Both the position numbers and the translations under genes were made by a program. A stretch of 6,190 nucleotides of DNA from Planctomycetota bacterium. Its GTDB lineage: Bacteria > Planctomycetota > UBA1135 > GCA-002686595. Numbering within the stretch: the stretch's first letter is position 1; each line of letters opens with the position of its first letter. The DNA is taken from positions 1 through 6,190 of the forward strand of contig JABFRZ010000556.1 in assembly GCA_013140785.1 (NCBI GenBank), read 5' to 3'. The notes beneath the pieces are model-generated. The model ran no database searches, was not told where the DNA came from, and saw only the letters and a program-made list of their open reading frames with translations. Positions 1 through 6,190 of the stretch are shown here, one piece after another.

Positions 1-1843
1 GCGCGCCGAGGCCGACGGCGCCGACCAGCACGAAGGGCGCCGAGATCTTCAGCGCCGAGCGCCGCGGCTGCACGATGCGCCGCAGCGCCTCGTGGGCCTC
101 GTTCGTGTCCCGCCAGCGCTTCGCGCGCTCCTTGACGAGACAGCGATCGACGAAGGCCGCCAGCTCGCGCGGGATCTTGATGCCGAGCGAGCCGACCTTG
201 CGCGGCGCGACCTCGAGGTGGTTCTGGATCGCCTCGTAGGCGGTGGTGATGCGCGCGAACGGGAACTGCCCCGTGAGCATGCGGAAGGCCATCACCCCGA
301 GCGAGTAGAGGTCCGAGCGTCCGTCGAGGGCCTCGATGTCCTTGTGCCCGGCCAGGTGCTTGCACTGCTCGGGGGAGGCGTAGAGCAGCGTCCCGCCGCG
401 CGCGCGCTGCACGCGCCGGCGCACGGGAGTGTGCTTGTCCGCGGGCGTGGACGCGGCGTCCGGCCCCGCCTCGGACTCGAGCCTCGCGTCTCCCGCTTCG
501 CCTTCCTCCGGCTCGTCGTCCTCCGGCAGCGCGATCGAGCCGATCGACTTGCCGAGCTCCTCCGCCGGCAGGTCGTACAGCGTGCGCAGCTCGGGCCGCT
601 CGGCCGCGCGCACCTCGGCCCCGACGTGCTGGCCGATGCCGAAGTCGATCACCTTGACGCGCTCGGGCTCGCCCGGCACCAGCGCCGGCAGAACGAACAC
701 GTTCTCGGGCTTGAGGTCGAGGTGCAGGAGCGCGCCGTGCTTGCCGCCCCCGTGCGCGCGCCGCAGCGCTGCCACGACCTGGAACAGGATCGCCGCCACG
801 CGCTTCGGCGCGAGCCTGCCCTCGCGGCGCAGCACGACCTCGAGCTCCTCGCCGTCGAGGTACTCCATCACGAAGTAGTTCAAGCCCTCGCCAGTGCGAT
901 CGAAGGTGATCCAACGCACGATGTTCTCGTGATCGAGCGTGGTCAGCTTCTTGGCCTCGTCCTGGAAGTGCTGGAGCGCCCGCGGCGAGCGCGCGCCCTT
1001 CGGATTCAGCACCGCCACCGCCACGCGCGCGCCGAGCATCTCGTCCTCGCCCTCGTACACCGTCTTGAAGGCGCCCTTGCCCTTCAGCCCGCGCACGCGG
1101 TACTTGCCGCCCAGCAGGTCACCGGTCAGGTCCTGCCCGAAGGACCACGTGCTGCTCTTCGCGGGCCGCCGCTCGGCCGGGATCGCGTTGCGCAGCACCT
1201 CTTCGAGCCGCGCCAGCTCGCGCTCGATGTCGAAGACCTGGATCGAGGGCGAGTGCGCGGCGAGGAGCAGGTCGACCTGCGGACCCGCTTCTGCCGTTCC
1301 CTCCGGGCGCACGACCGAGGCCGCCGGCCCGAGCGTCGCGCGCAGCGACTCGGCCCCGTCCTGGTTGGCGAGCACGAGCAGGTCGACGAGCTGGTCGAGC
1401 TTCGCGCCTGGCTCGAGCCCGGCCACGTCCTGACCAGCGTCCGAGAGGAACTCGACCACGCTGTTGTGCGCGTTGGCCGCCGGCCGCTTCCCGTTCTCCT
1501 GCGTCAGCGCGGGCCCCTCGCCCTCGCGCACGATCAGGACCTTCGGCGCCAGCGGCAGCTCGGAGAGGTCGAGCTCCTCGGCCGCAACCCGCAAGCCCTC
1601 TTTCACCGCGCGATTCACGCGCGCCTGCAGCAGCCGGTCGAACAGCTTCTTGCTCGACTCGAGCGCCCCGTCCCAGCGCGCGACGATCGCCTCCTCCTCG
1701 CCGGCCAGCGCGGGCGCCACAAGCACCCCGCGGATCGCAAGCGCGGCAGCCGAGTCGGGCCGCCATTCCGGGAGCCGCCCCTGGAGCGGTCGCTCGACCT
1801 GGCTCCACAGGATGCGCTCGAGCAGGGCGGTGTCGGGGGTCAT
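1..1843 (-). CDS. Ser/Thr protein kinase with WNK-like lysine placement, C-terminally truncated by the window edge
   Basis: This gene encodes a Hanks-type Ser/Thr kinase, expected to transfer ATP phosphate to protein Ser/Thr in the cytoplasm. I translated 614 residues from the ATG at 1841-1843; the gene runs off the left edge. Residues 1-240 are a mostly helical region I do not recognise. The kinase domain spans about 245-590: glycine-rich loop GKGAFKTVYEG (255-265), beta-3 VAVAVL (274-279), helix-C E296, catalytic loop HLDLKPEN (374-381), DFG (400-402), SPE (490-492), and DGRSDLYSLGV with D511. A hydrophobic segment begins near 602 and probably starts a transmembrane helix, so an outer domain may follow. 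The VAIK lysine is Ala277, and Lys260 in the glycine loop matches the WNK position. The loop is HLD, not HRD, and the activation segment carries a long insert. No Shine-Dalgarno sequence is evident; the start lies 16 bases after the upstream stop, so translational coupling is plausible. Kinase family is certain; activity is inferred. Confidence 0.93.
   Translation of the reverse strand, partial: MTPDTALLERILWSQVERPLQGRLPEWRPDSAAALAIRGVLVAPALAGEEEAIVARWDGALESSKKLFDRLLQARVNRAVKEGLRVAAEELDLSELPLAPKVLIVREGEGPALTQENGKRPAANAHNSVVEFLSDAGQDVAGLEPGAKLDQLVDLLVLANQDGAESLRATLGPAASVVRPEGTAEAGPQVDLLLAAHSPSIQVFDIERELARLEEVLRNAIPAERRPAKSSTWSFGQDLTGDLLGGKYRVRGLKGKGAFKTVYEGEDEMLGARVAVAVLNPKGARSPRALQHFQDEAKKLTTLDHENIVRWITFDRTGEGLNYFVMEYLDGEELEVVLRREGRLAPKRVAAILFQVVAALRRAHGGGKHGALLHLDLKPENVFVLPALVPGEPERVKVIDFGIGQHVGAEVRAAERPELRTLYDLPAEELGKSIGSIALPEDDEPEEGEAGDARLESEAGPDAASTPADKHTPVRRRVQRARGGTLLYASPEQCKHLAGHKDIEALDGRSDLYSLGVMAFRMLTGQFPFARITTAYEAIQNHLEVAPRKVGSLGIKIPRELAAFVDRCLVKERAKRWRDTNEAHEALRRIVQPRRSALKISAPFVLVGAVGLGA
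404..616 (-). other. Activation-segment insertion in the kinase (about residues 410-480)
   Basis: D400 of DFG and E492 of SPE are 92 residues apart, whereas typical bacterial Hanks kinases have about 20-35. The extra sequence contains an acidic stretch (residues 441-462, bases 458-523) rich in Glu and Asp, then two Thr-Pro sites (T466-P467 and T472-P473), then a basic patch RRRVQRAR (475-482) just before the P+1 region. The frame stays open and the codons keep G/C at the third position, so this is not a frameshift artefact. It may be a regulatory or docking loop; that role is inferred. Confidence 0.75.
1013..1078 (-). other. Kinase ATP-site segment: glycine loop Lys260 and beta-3 Ala277
   Basis: Reading the minus strand, codon 260 (bases 1064-1066) is AAG, Lys, in the motif GAFKTVYEG. 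Codon 277 (bases 1013-1015) is GCG, Ala, in VAVAVL, where almost every kinase has the ATP-anchoring lysine. From memory, the WNK1 kinase motif is SFKTVYKG with K233, and C250 occupies the VAIK position, also 17 residues later. The two segments align without a gap. The helix-C glutamate is present as E296 in FQDEAKKL, so a salt bridge from K260 is possible. Confidence 0.85.
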
Positions 1844-1859
1844 GGTCGAAAGGCGGCGC

Positions 1860-4800
1860 TCACCGGCCGCCCCACAGGACCGAATCGACGGAGACTCCAC
1901 CGATGATGTCCAGCTCACCGTCACCGTCGAGGTCGGTCACCTCGACGAAGAAGAAGGTGCCGCTCGTCGTTCCAGCGTTGGCCAACACTCGAGCTGGGCC
2001 GAAGGTCCCGGGAGCGCCCTGGAAGAAGGCGACGAGTCCCGGCGCTGCGTCTCCGGAACCGGTTGCGCCGCCCTGTTGCACGGCGACGATGTCTCGATCG
2101 CCATCGCCGTCGAGATCAGAGATCGCGATGTCCCGGAGCCCGAACGTTGCTGGGGAGCCTCCCAGGACGAGTGAAGGACCATCGAAGCGCCTGGGCGGAC
2201 CCTGGAAGCGGATCCTGACGTGCTCGGGGCTGGTCACCGCGACGATGTCTTGCTGGCCATCACCGTTCATGTCGCCGATCGCGGTGGAGCCCGCGGCCCC
2301 GGCCAGCAAGAGGGGCGTCGGGCCGAATCCGAGGGGGGGCTGCTGGAAGAACACGGCCTGCGAGGCGCTCGGGAAACCGGTCGAGGTGACCAGGTCCTGG
2401 TAGCCGTCGCCGTCGAGGTCAGCGATGGCGATGGAGCCCGCACCATCGGGGACGCTCAGGATGAAGTGAGTCCAGGCCCCGTTGGCTTCTCGGAGAAAGA
2501 CGGTCAAGCCAAGCGCTCCCGCTGCGACGAGCTCCTGGTCGCCATCGCCGTCGAGGTCGCCGATCGCCACGCCTCTAGGCGCGTCCGTCAAGCCCGGCCC
2601 GCCCAGCCCCAGCGGCGGGCCGAATCTCCCCGGCTCGGTCTGGAGGAAAACGTTCAGAGTGCTCTCGAGGAAGTTGGTCGAGACGAGGTCCCGATCGCCG
2701 TCGCCGTCGAGATCGCCGCTCACGACGCGATCGAACTGGAACCCCCCCTGAGTTCCCTCCAACACGATGGGCGGAGCGCCGAAGCTCCTTGGCGAGCCTT
2801 GCAGGAGGACCGAGATGTCGTTCAGAGCCGAGACGAAATCCTGGTCGCCATCTCCGTCCATGTCGCCGATCGCGACGTCCACGGAGAAAGTCTGCGTCGG
2901 CCTCTCGGGGGGGCCGAAGCTCCCCGGCTCCGCCTGGAAGCACAGGAACGTGGCGGACCCATCCGTTGCGACCAGGTCCGTGGCGCCATCACCGTTCAGG
3001 TCGCCCAGCGCGGCGGAAAACGCCGCGCTGCGCGCGGGCAGAAGCCCGGCCGGTTCCCTCGCGAAGACTCCGGGCGCGTCCTGGAAGAAAGCTGTCTCCC
3101 CGGACGAGAAGTCTTGATCGCCATCGCCGTCCAGGTCGCCGATCATGAGCTGGCTGCTGAACGCCGTGGTCAGCTCGATCGGCAGCGAATAGCTCCCCTT
3201 CGCTTGCTGGAAGTAGACGGCAAGACCCTCGGTTGAGGAGGAGTGCGACAGGATGTCCTGGTCGCCGTCACCGTCGAGGTCCCCGACTGCCACCGACGTG
3301 GGGAAGAAGACGCTGAACGGGTCGCCGATGAGCTGCGGAGATCCGAAGCTCCCCGGCATCTCCTGGAAGAAGATCGTTGGACCCGCCGCCAACATCGAGA
3401 GGGCATCCAGATCGCCGTCGCAATCGAGATCGGCGACCGCCACCGAGCGGGCGAAAAGACTGCGGGCAGGAGCCCCAATGGCCTGCGGGACTCCGAACAC
3501 ACCCGGCGACTCCTGGAAGAAGATGGCGGTTTCGAGGTCGCTCGTCGCGAGGATGTCCTGATCGCCGTCACCGTCCAGGTCGCCGATCGCGAGGATATGT
3601 GCCCGCCCGGGCAGGGTTTGAGGAGGTCCGAAGCTCCCGGATGCCTCCTGGAAGAAGAGGGTCGGGCTCTCGCCGTCGTAGCTCGTGACGGCGATGTCCA
3701 GGTCGTGATCTCCGTCCAGATCGCCCAGCGCCACGAAGCCGACATTGAACAACACGCCAGGGCCGTTCACCTCGAGCGGCGGCGACCGGAAGCTCTCCGG
3801 CTCCTCCTGGAAGAAGATGTTCAGCCGGTCTCCATCGCTCCCTCCCGCTCTCACCAAGACGATGTCCTCGTCGCCATCGCCATCGAGATCCCCGACCGCC
3901 GAGTAGGACGTTTGGGAGGAATCGCCGAGGAGTTGCGGCTCGATCTCCAGCGCATGGCGGACTCTCTTGGTCGCCGCCGCCTCAGCCGGCGGTCCGCGCT
4001 CGTCATCCCGGCCCATCGCTCGCAGGAAGACCGAACCCGTGTGTGCCTCCGTGCTGTCCCACACGAAGCGCGCAACCACGCCCTGCGGGCTCGCGTGCAC
4101 GAGCGTGCCCAGCGCAATGCGCCAGGGTTGGTTCGGCACGGGCTGGGGATCGAAAGGAGGATCGACGACCGCGCGCTGCACGCGCAGTGCTTGCGGATCG
4201 AGCGCAAGAATCGTCCGACGCTGCTCGATCCCGCCCGCGACCAAAAGCTCGTTCTCTCCGGGTACCGCCGCGAGCCGGAGCCCGTCCGGGCCACTCGCCA
4301 CGCCGGCGATTCCGCTCGCTTGCGGGCTCCCGATGGCAAAGGCGGCGTTCCCGCCCTGCGCGCCGAGATCGATGCCCATGAGTTGCTCCCCACCGCCCGG
4401 CACGCCCGTCACCACGAGAAGGCGCGGTCCCGTGCCCTCGAAGACGAGGGCGCCCGGCTCGACGAGCTCGCCCGCCTGTCCCGCGGTCTTCACCGCGACC
4501 GGAGTCCGGTCGTGTGAGTCGAGGTCGAACGCGAGGATACGATTCGCTCCGCGCTCGCTCACGAAACAGCGATTCGGAGCCAGGGGATCGATCACGACTC
4601 CCGCCGGCGCGGCAAGGCCGCGCAGGAGCGGCGCGAGACGTGGCGCGAGAGGATTCCCGTAGTCGATCTGGTAGAGGGATGAGCCGACGGTGAGGAGCAC
4701 CGTGGTTCTGCCGCGGCTCGCGAGCCCGCGCACTGGACCCGGCTCGCTGCCGTCGGACACCGCGAGCTCGGTGACCGCGCCGCTCGCGCGCTCCACGCGC

Positions 4801-6029
4801 TCGAGTCGCCACGTCCCGGCCACATCCGAGGCGACCAACACGGCTCGCCCGCCGCGCTCCATCGCTAGCGCACTCGGCGCGCCGGGGCCCGAGGCCAGGA
4901 TCGAGCCTGCGGTGGGCAGCACCGCTCCCGTCGCCAGCTCGATCTCGCGCAGGCGCCAGGAGCTGCCTGGGGCATCGAGCACCAGCGCGCTCAGCCCGTC
5001 GCCCACTGGCAGCGCCGCCACCGGCCCGGCCAGCGGATTCGTGCTCCATGTAGGCGTGATCGGTGCCGGGATCGACGAGGGGCGAAGGAGCTCGAGCGCC
5101 TGGCTCGCGAGCCCGTAGGCGAGGGCCCAGGCCTCGCTCGTGGCGAGCTCGGGCAGGCGCACGGAGCTCGCGTCGAGCGGCACTGTCTTCCCCTGCGCGT
5201 AGTGCGGGAACTCCGTGCAAACGTGCTTCTCACGCCGCTGCGCCGGATCGGCCAGGAGCGCATCCAGACCAGCCACGTCGGCGGGCAAGTCTGGGAACGC
5301 CTCGCCCTCGCGCCGCCATTGCATGACCAGCTGCACGAGATCGCCCTCCTCGTCGATCACGCGCACGGGCACCGGGATCCCGCGCAGCTCGTCGGGGTTG
5401 GAGATCACGGCGTCGTTCAGGAGCTGCACGATCGGCTCCGCGTTGTTGTCGACGTGCAGGAGCGCGCTCTCGAGCGGCGCGCTGATCCCGATCGGGTCGC
5501 CGTTCAGGGCGAGCGTGCCGTCATCGGCGGTCACGCGCAGCAGCACGTCGTCGTCGCCGTCGGCGAGGTCTACGTTGGTGTTCCAGAAGAACGAGAGCGT
5601 GACGCCGGCCGGGTCGGTCTCGACGCCGCCGGGGAACACGCCCGCGGCGGTGGCGGGCTGCCACACTCCCGGCGCGTCGCTCGTGCGGCGCCACTCGACG
5701 TCGATGGCGACCACGTCGGAGGAGCTGTCGCTCACCCCCAGGCGCACCTCGACGTTGCCCGAGGATTCGGACGGGTCGGCCGGGTCGGTGGGCATGGGCT
5801 CGACCAGCAGCACCACCGGCGGATCGTTGCCGATGCCGAGGCGCAGACTGCCGCCGCTGATCGGCGTGCCGTTCGGGTGGCGCACGATGAGGTCTACGTT
5901 GGGCTCGAACTCCGGGCCGCCGAACTCGGGCTCGGCCGCGAAGTTCCAGGTGAGGTCGCTGCTGCCGGCGGGGAGCTGCACCTGGTTGCCGTTCACGCCG
6001 TTGCCGTTCACGCCCGTGAGGGCCGTCAT
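1860..6029 (-). CDS. Large FG-GAP/VCBS repeat protein with Ig-like and beta-propeller regions
   Basis: This is a probable exported or surface protein of at least 1389 residues, counted from the ATG at 6029. Residues 68-196 look like an Ig/cadherin-like beta-sandwich (PPVVLLVEP through DVLLRVTADDG). A second, similar unit starts at 197 and seems to resume at 648-698 (VVARFVWDS, VFLRAMGRDDERG). Between them, about 340-645 has repeated strand patterns like an NHL or SMP-30-type propeller. From 714 to the end there are 14 FG-GAP/VCBS repeats with DLDGDGDxD calcium loops, 13 followed by an FFQE-PGSFGPP-like strand. Such repeats build seven-bladed calcium-binding propellers used in adhesion or polysaccharide and protein contacts; no enzyme motif is visible. 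The ATG at 6029 is probably not the true start: good coding sequence continues upstream in another frame, so a signal peptide is expected beyond the window. The stop (1860-1862) is 16 bases from the kinase start. The ligand is unknown. Confidence 0.88.
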   Translation of the reverse strand: MTALTGVNGNGVNGNQVQLPAGSSDLTWNFAAEPEFGGPEFEPNVDLIVRHPNGTPISGGSLRLGIGNDPPVVLLVEPMPTDPADPSESSGNVEVRLGVSDSSSDVVAIDVEWRRTSDAPGVWQPATAAGVFPGGVETDPAGVTLSFFWNTNVDLADGDDDVLLRVTADDGTLALNGDPIGISAPLESALLHVDNNAEPIVQLLNDAVISNPDELRGIPVPVRVIDEEGDLVQLVMQWRREGEAFPDLPADVAGLDALLADPAQRREKHVCTEFPHYAQGKTVPLDASSVRLPELATSEAWALAYGLASQALELLRPSSIPAPITPTWSTNPLAGPVAALPVGDGLSALVLDAPGSSWRLREIELATGAVLPTAGSILASGPGAPSALAMERGGRAVLVASDVAGTWRLERVERASGAVTELAVSDGSEPGPVRGLASRGRTTVLLTVGSSLYQIDYGNPLAPRLAPLLRGLAAPAGVVIDPLAPNRCFVSERGANRILAFDLDSHDRTPVAVKTAGQAGELVEPGALVFEGTGPRLLVVTGVPGGGEQLMGIDLGAQGGNAAFAIGSPQASGIAGVASGPDGLRLAAVPGENELLVAGGIEQRRTILALDPQALRVQRAVVDPPFDPQPVPNQPWRIALGTLVHASPQGVVARFVWDSTEAHTGSVFLRAMGRDDERGPPAEAAATKRVRHALEIEPQLLGDSSQTSYSAVGDLDGDGDEDIVLVRAGGSDGDRLNIFFQEEPESFRSPPLEVNGPGVLFNVGFVALGDLDGDHDLDIAVTSYDGESPTLFFQEASGSFGPPQTLPGRAHILAIGDLDGDGDQDILATSDLETAIFFQESPGVFGVPQAIGAPARSLFARSVAVADLDCDGDLDALSMLAAGPTIFFQEMPGSFGSPQLIGDPFSVFFPTSVAVGDLDGDGDQDILSHSSSTEGLAVYFQQAKGSYSLPIELTTAFSSQLMIGDLDGDGDQDFSSGETAFFQDAPGVFAREPAGLLPARSAAFSAALGDLNGDGATDLVATDGSATFLCFQAEPGSFGPPERPTQTFSVDVAIGDMDGDGDQDFVSALNDISVLLQGSPRSFGAPPIVLEGTQGGFQFDRVVSGDLDGDGDRDLVSTNFLESTLNVFLQTEPGRFGPPLGLGGPGLTDAPRGVAIGDLDGDGDQELVAAGALGLTVFLREANGAWTHFILSVPDGAGSIAIADLDGDGYQDLVTSTGFPSASQAVFFQQPPLGFGPTPLLLAGAAGSTAIGDMNGDGQQDIVAVTSPEHVRIRFQGPPRRFDGPSLVLGGSPATFGLRDIAISDLDGDGDRDIVAVQQGGATGSGDAAPGLVAFFQGAPGTFGPARVLANAGTTSGTFFFVEVTDLDGDGELDIIGGVSVDSVLWGGR
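1863..3917 (-). repeat. Fourteen tandem FG-GAP/VCBS repeats, about 135-185 bp each
   Basis: The calcium-loop aspartates begin at residues 714, 770, 817, 867, 917, 965, 1010, 1056, 1106, 1158, 1204, 1253, 1305 and 1366, a period of 45-61 residues. Most loops read DLDGDGDxD. Variants are DLDGDHDLD (770), DLDCDGDLD (867), DLNGDGATD (1010), DMDGDGDQD (1056), DLDGDGDQE (1158), DLDGDGYQD (1204), DMNGDGQQD (1253) and DLDGDGELD (1366). The repeats are also visible in the DNA as recurrent near-copies of cgccgtcaccgtccaggtcg on the plus strand. Fourteen equals two sets of seven blades. The protein ends 24 residues into the last repeat, where VLWGGR takes the place of the usual FFQ strand. Confidence 0.92.
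4089..5279 (-). other. Central region (residues about 251-647): beta-propeller-like block
   Basis: This stretch of the large protein has no FG-GAP signature. Residues 251-320 are more helical, with C271 and the segment EAWALAYGLASQALELL. From about 340 to 645 there are repeated blade-like strings, for example LSALVLDAPGSSWRLREIEL, RAVLVASDVAGTWRLERVE, TTVLLTVGSSLYQIDYG, NRCFVSERGANRILAFDLD, PRLLVVTGVPGGGEQLMGID and ENELLVAGGIEQRRTILALD. This resembles NHL, YVTN or SMP-30-type propellers. I cannot assign a family or enzyme function from sequence alone. Confidence 0.55.
5985..6014 (-). repeat. Perfect 15-bp tandem duplication encoding GVNGN twice
   Basis: The plus-strand unit gttgccgttcacgcc occurs at 5985-5999 and again at 6000-6014. 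On the minus strand it encodes GVNGNGVNGN, residues 6-15 counted from the ATG at 6029. It is in frame and looks like a small replication-slippage duplication in a flexible Gly/Asn loop, only about 30 bases from the apparent frame disruption. Confidence 0.9.
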
Positions 6030-6039
6030 CGGCTTCTCG

Positions 6040-6190
6040 CTCGCCGGGCAGCGCGAAGAAGAGCTGGGCCGTGACGCCCGCGAACCTGCGCCTCGAGGCG
6101 AGCGCGGGCGAGACCTTCGGGTTCACGACCTGGAAGGCCGTGAGCGTCGGCGCGGCCCCGCCCCCGCTGTCGTTCGAGCCGGCCACGATC
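6040..6190 (-). pseudogene. Upstream part of the repeat-protein reading frame, one base out of register
   Basis: From the right edge, the minus-strand frame that reads VAGSNDSGGGAAPTLTAF and then QVVNPKVSPALASRRRFAGV, followed by TAQLFFALP, has strongly G/C-ending codons down to about 6045, then loses that bias. The frame of the main gene has good codons from about 6050 onward (PASEKPMTALTGVNG) but a TGA further upstream. Joining the two needs one base to be skipped, most simply in the CCC (minus strand) at 6046-6048, giving a continuous LFFALPASEKPMTALTG. The gene is therefore either interrupted by a one-base insertion or a sequencing error, or read by programmed frameshifting. The first two are likelier. 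The true start lies beyond the window. Confidence 0.65.

Noticed and set aside
1013..1078. Calling the kinase a dead pseudokinase because the VAIK lysine is missing
   Set aside because: Lys260 sits where WNK kinases place their catalytic lysine, and the HxDxKxxN and DFG residues are intact, so loss of activity is not the best reading.
92..1906. Long plus-strand open frame of 604 codons
   Set aside because: It lies antisense to the kinase gene; its Arg/Leu/Ala/His-rich translation is typical of a GC-rich shadow frame, whereas the minus strand shows clear kinase motifs.
1863..3917. Regular repeats of about 150 bp as a CRISPR or satellite array
   Set aside because: The units are imperfect, in frame, translate to FG-GAP repeats and have no separate spacers.
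2220..4517. Long plus-strand frames (2220-3236, 3243-4517) with repeated VAIAVEV-like strings
   Set aside because: The strings are the reverse complement of the DLDGDGD repeats of the minus-strand protein, so the periodicity is inherited, not independent coding.
5985..6014. 15-bp direct repeat as an attachment site or target-site duplication
   Set aside because: It is a perfect tandem in-frame duplication in coding sequence with no mobile-element gene nearby.
5202..6074. Plus-strand frame of 290 codons opposite the N-terminal part of the repeat protein
   Set aside because: It is antisense to clear Ig-like coding sequence and has a shadow-like composition rich in Val, His, Asp and Arg.

Overview
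The window is a very GC-rich stretch of bacterial DNA (about two-thirds G+C by eye, with strongly G/C-ending codons). It holds two long genes, both on the minus strand, and has almost no non-coding sequence. The FG-GAP repeat protein, and the Ser/Thr kinase with a membrane segment after the kinase domain, suggest a large-genome, signalling-rich bacterium such as a myxobacterium or other deltaproteobacterial lineage, or a planctomycete. This is inference from style; there is no marker gene.

Layout in transcription order (right to left): positions about 6190 to 1860 encode a large modular protein. It enters the window at the right edge and has an apparent one-base frame disruption near 6040-6055. 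Next come Ig-like beta-sandwich sequence, a central beta-propeller-like block that appears to be inserted inside the second Ig-like domain, and 14 FG-GAP/VCBS-type repeats with the calcium-binding signature DxDGDGxxD. The stop codon at 1860-1862 is followed after only 16 bases by the ATG (1843) of a Ser/Thr protein kinase gene, which runs off the left edge just as a transmembrane helix begins. The two genes probably form one transcription unit: a likely exported, calcium-binding repeat protein and a membrane-attached kinase.

The most notable signal is in the kinase. The invariant beta-3 (VAIK) lysine is replaced by alanine (A277), while a lysine (K260) sits in the glycine-rich loop in an FKTVY motif. 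The spacing of 17 residues is the arrangement known from the eukaryotic WNK ('with no lysine') kinases. All other catalytic residues are present (E296, D376, K378, N381, D400), so this is probably an active kinase with a relocated catalytic lysine. It also has a non-RD catalytic loop (HLD) and a roughly 70-residue charged insertion in the activation segment. The long plus-strand open frames across the window are antisense shadows of these two genes. No RNA gene, CRISPR array, insertion sequence, clear promoter or terminator was seen.
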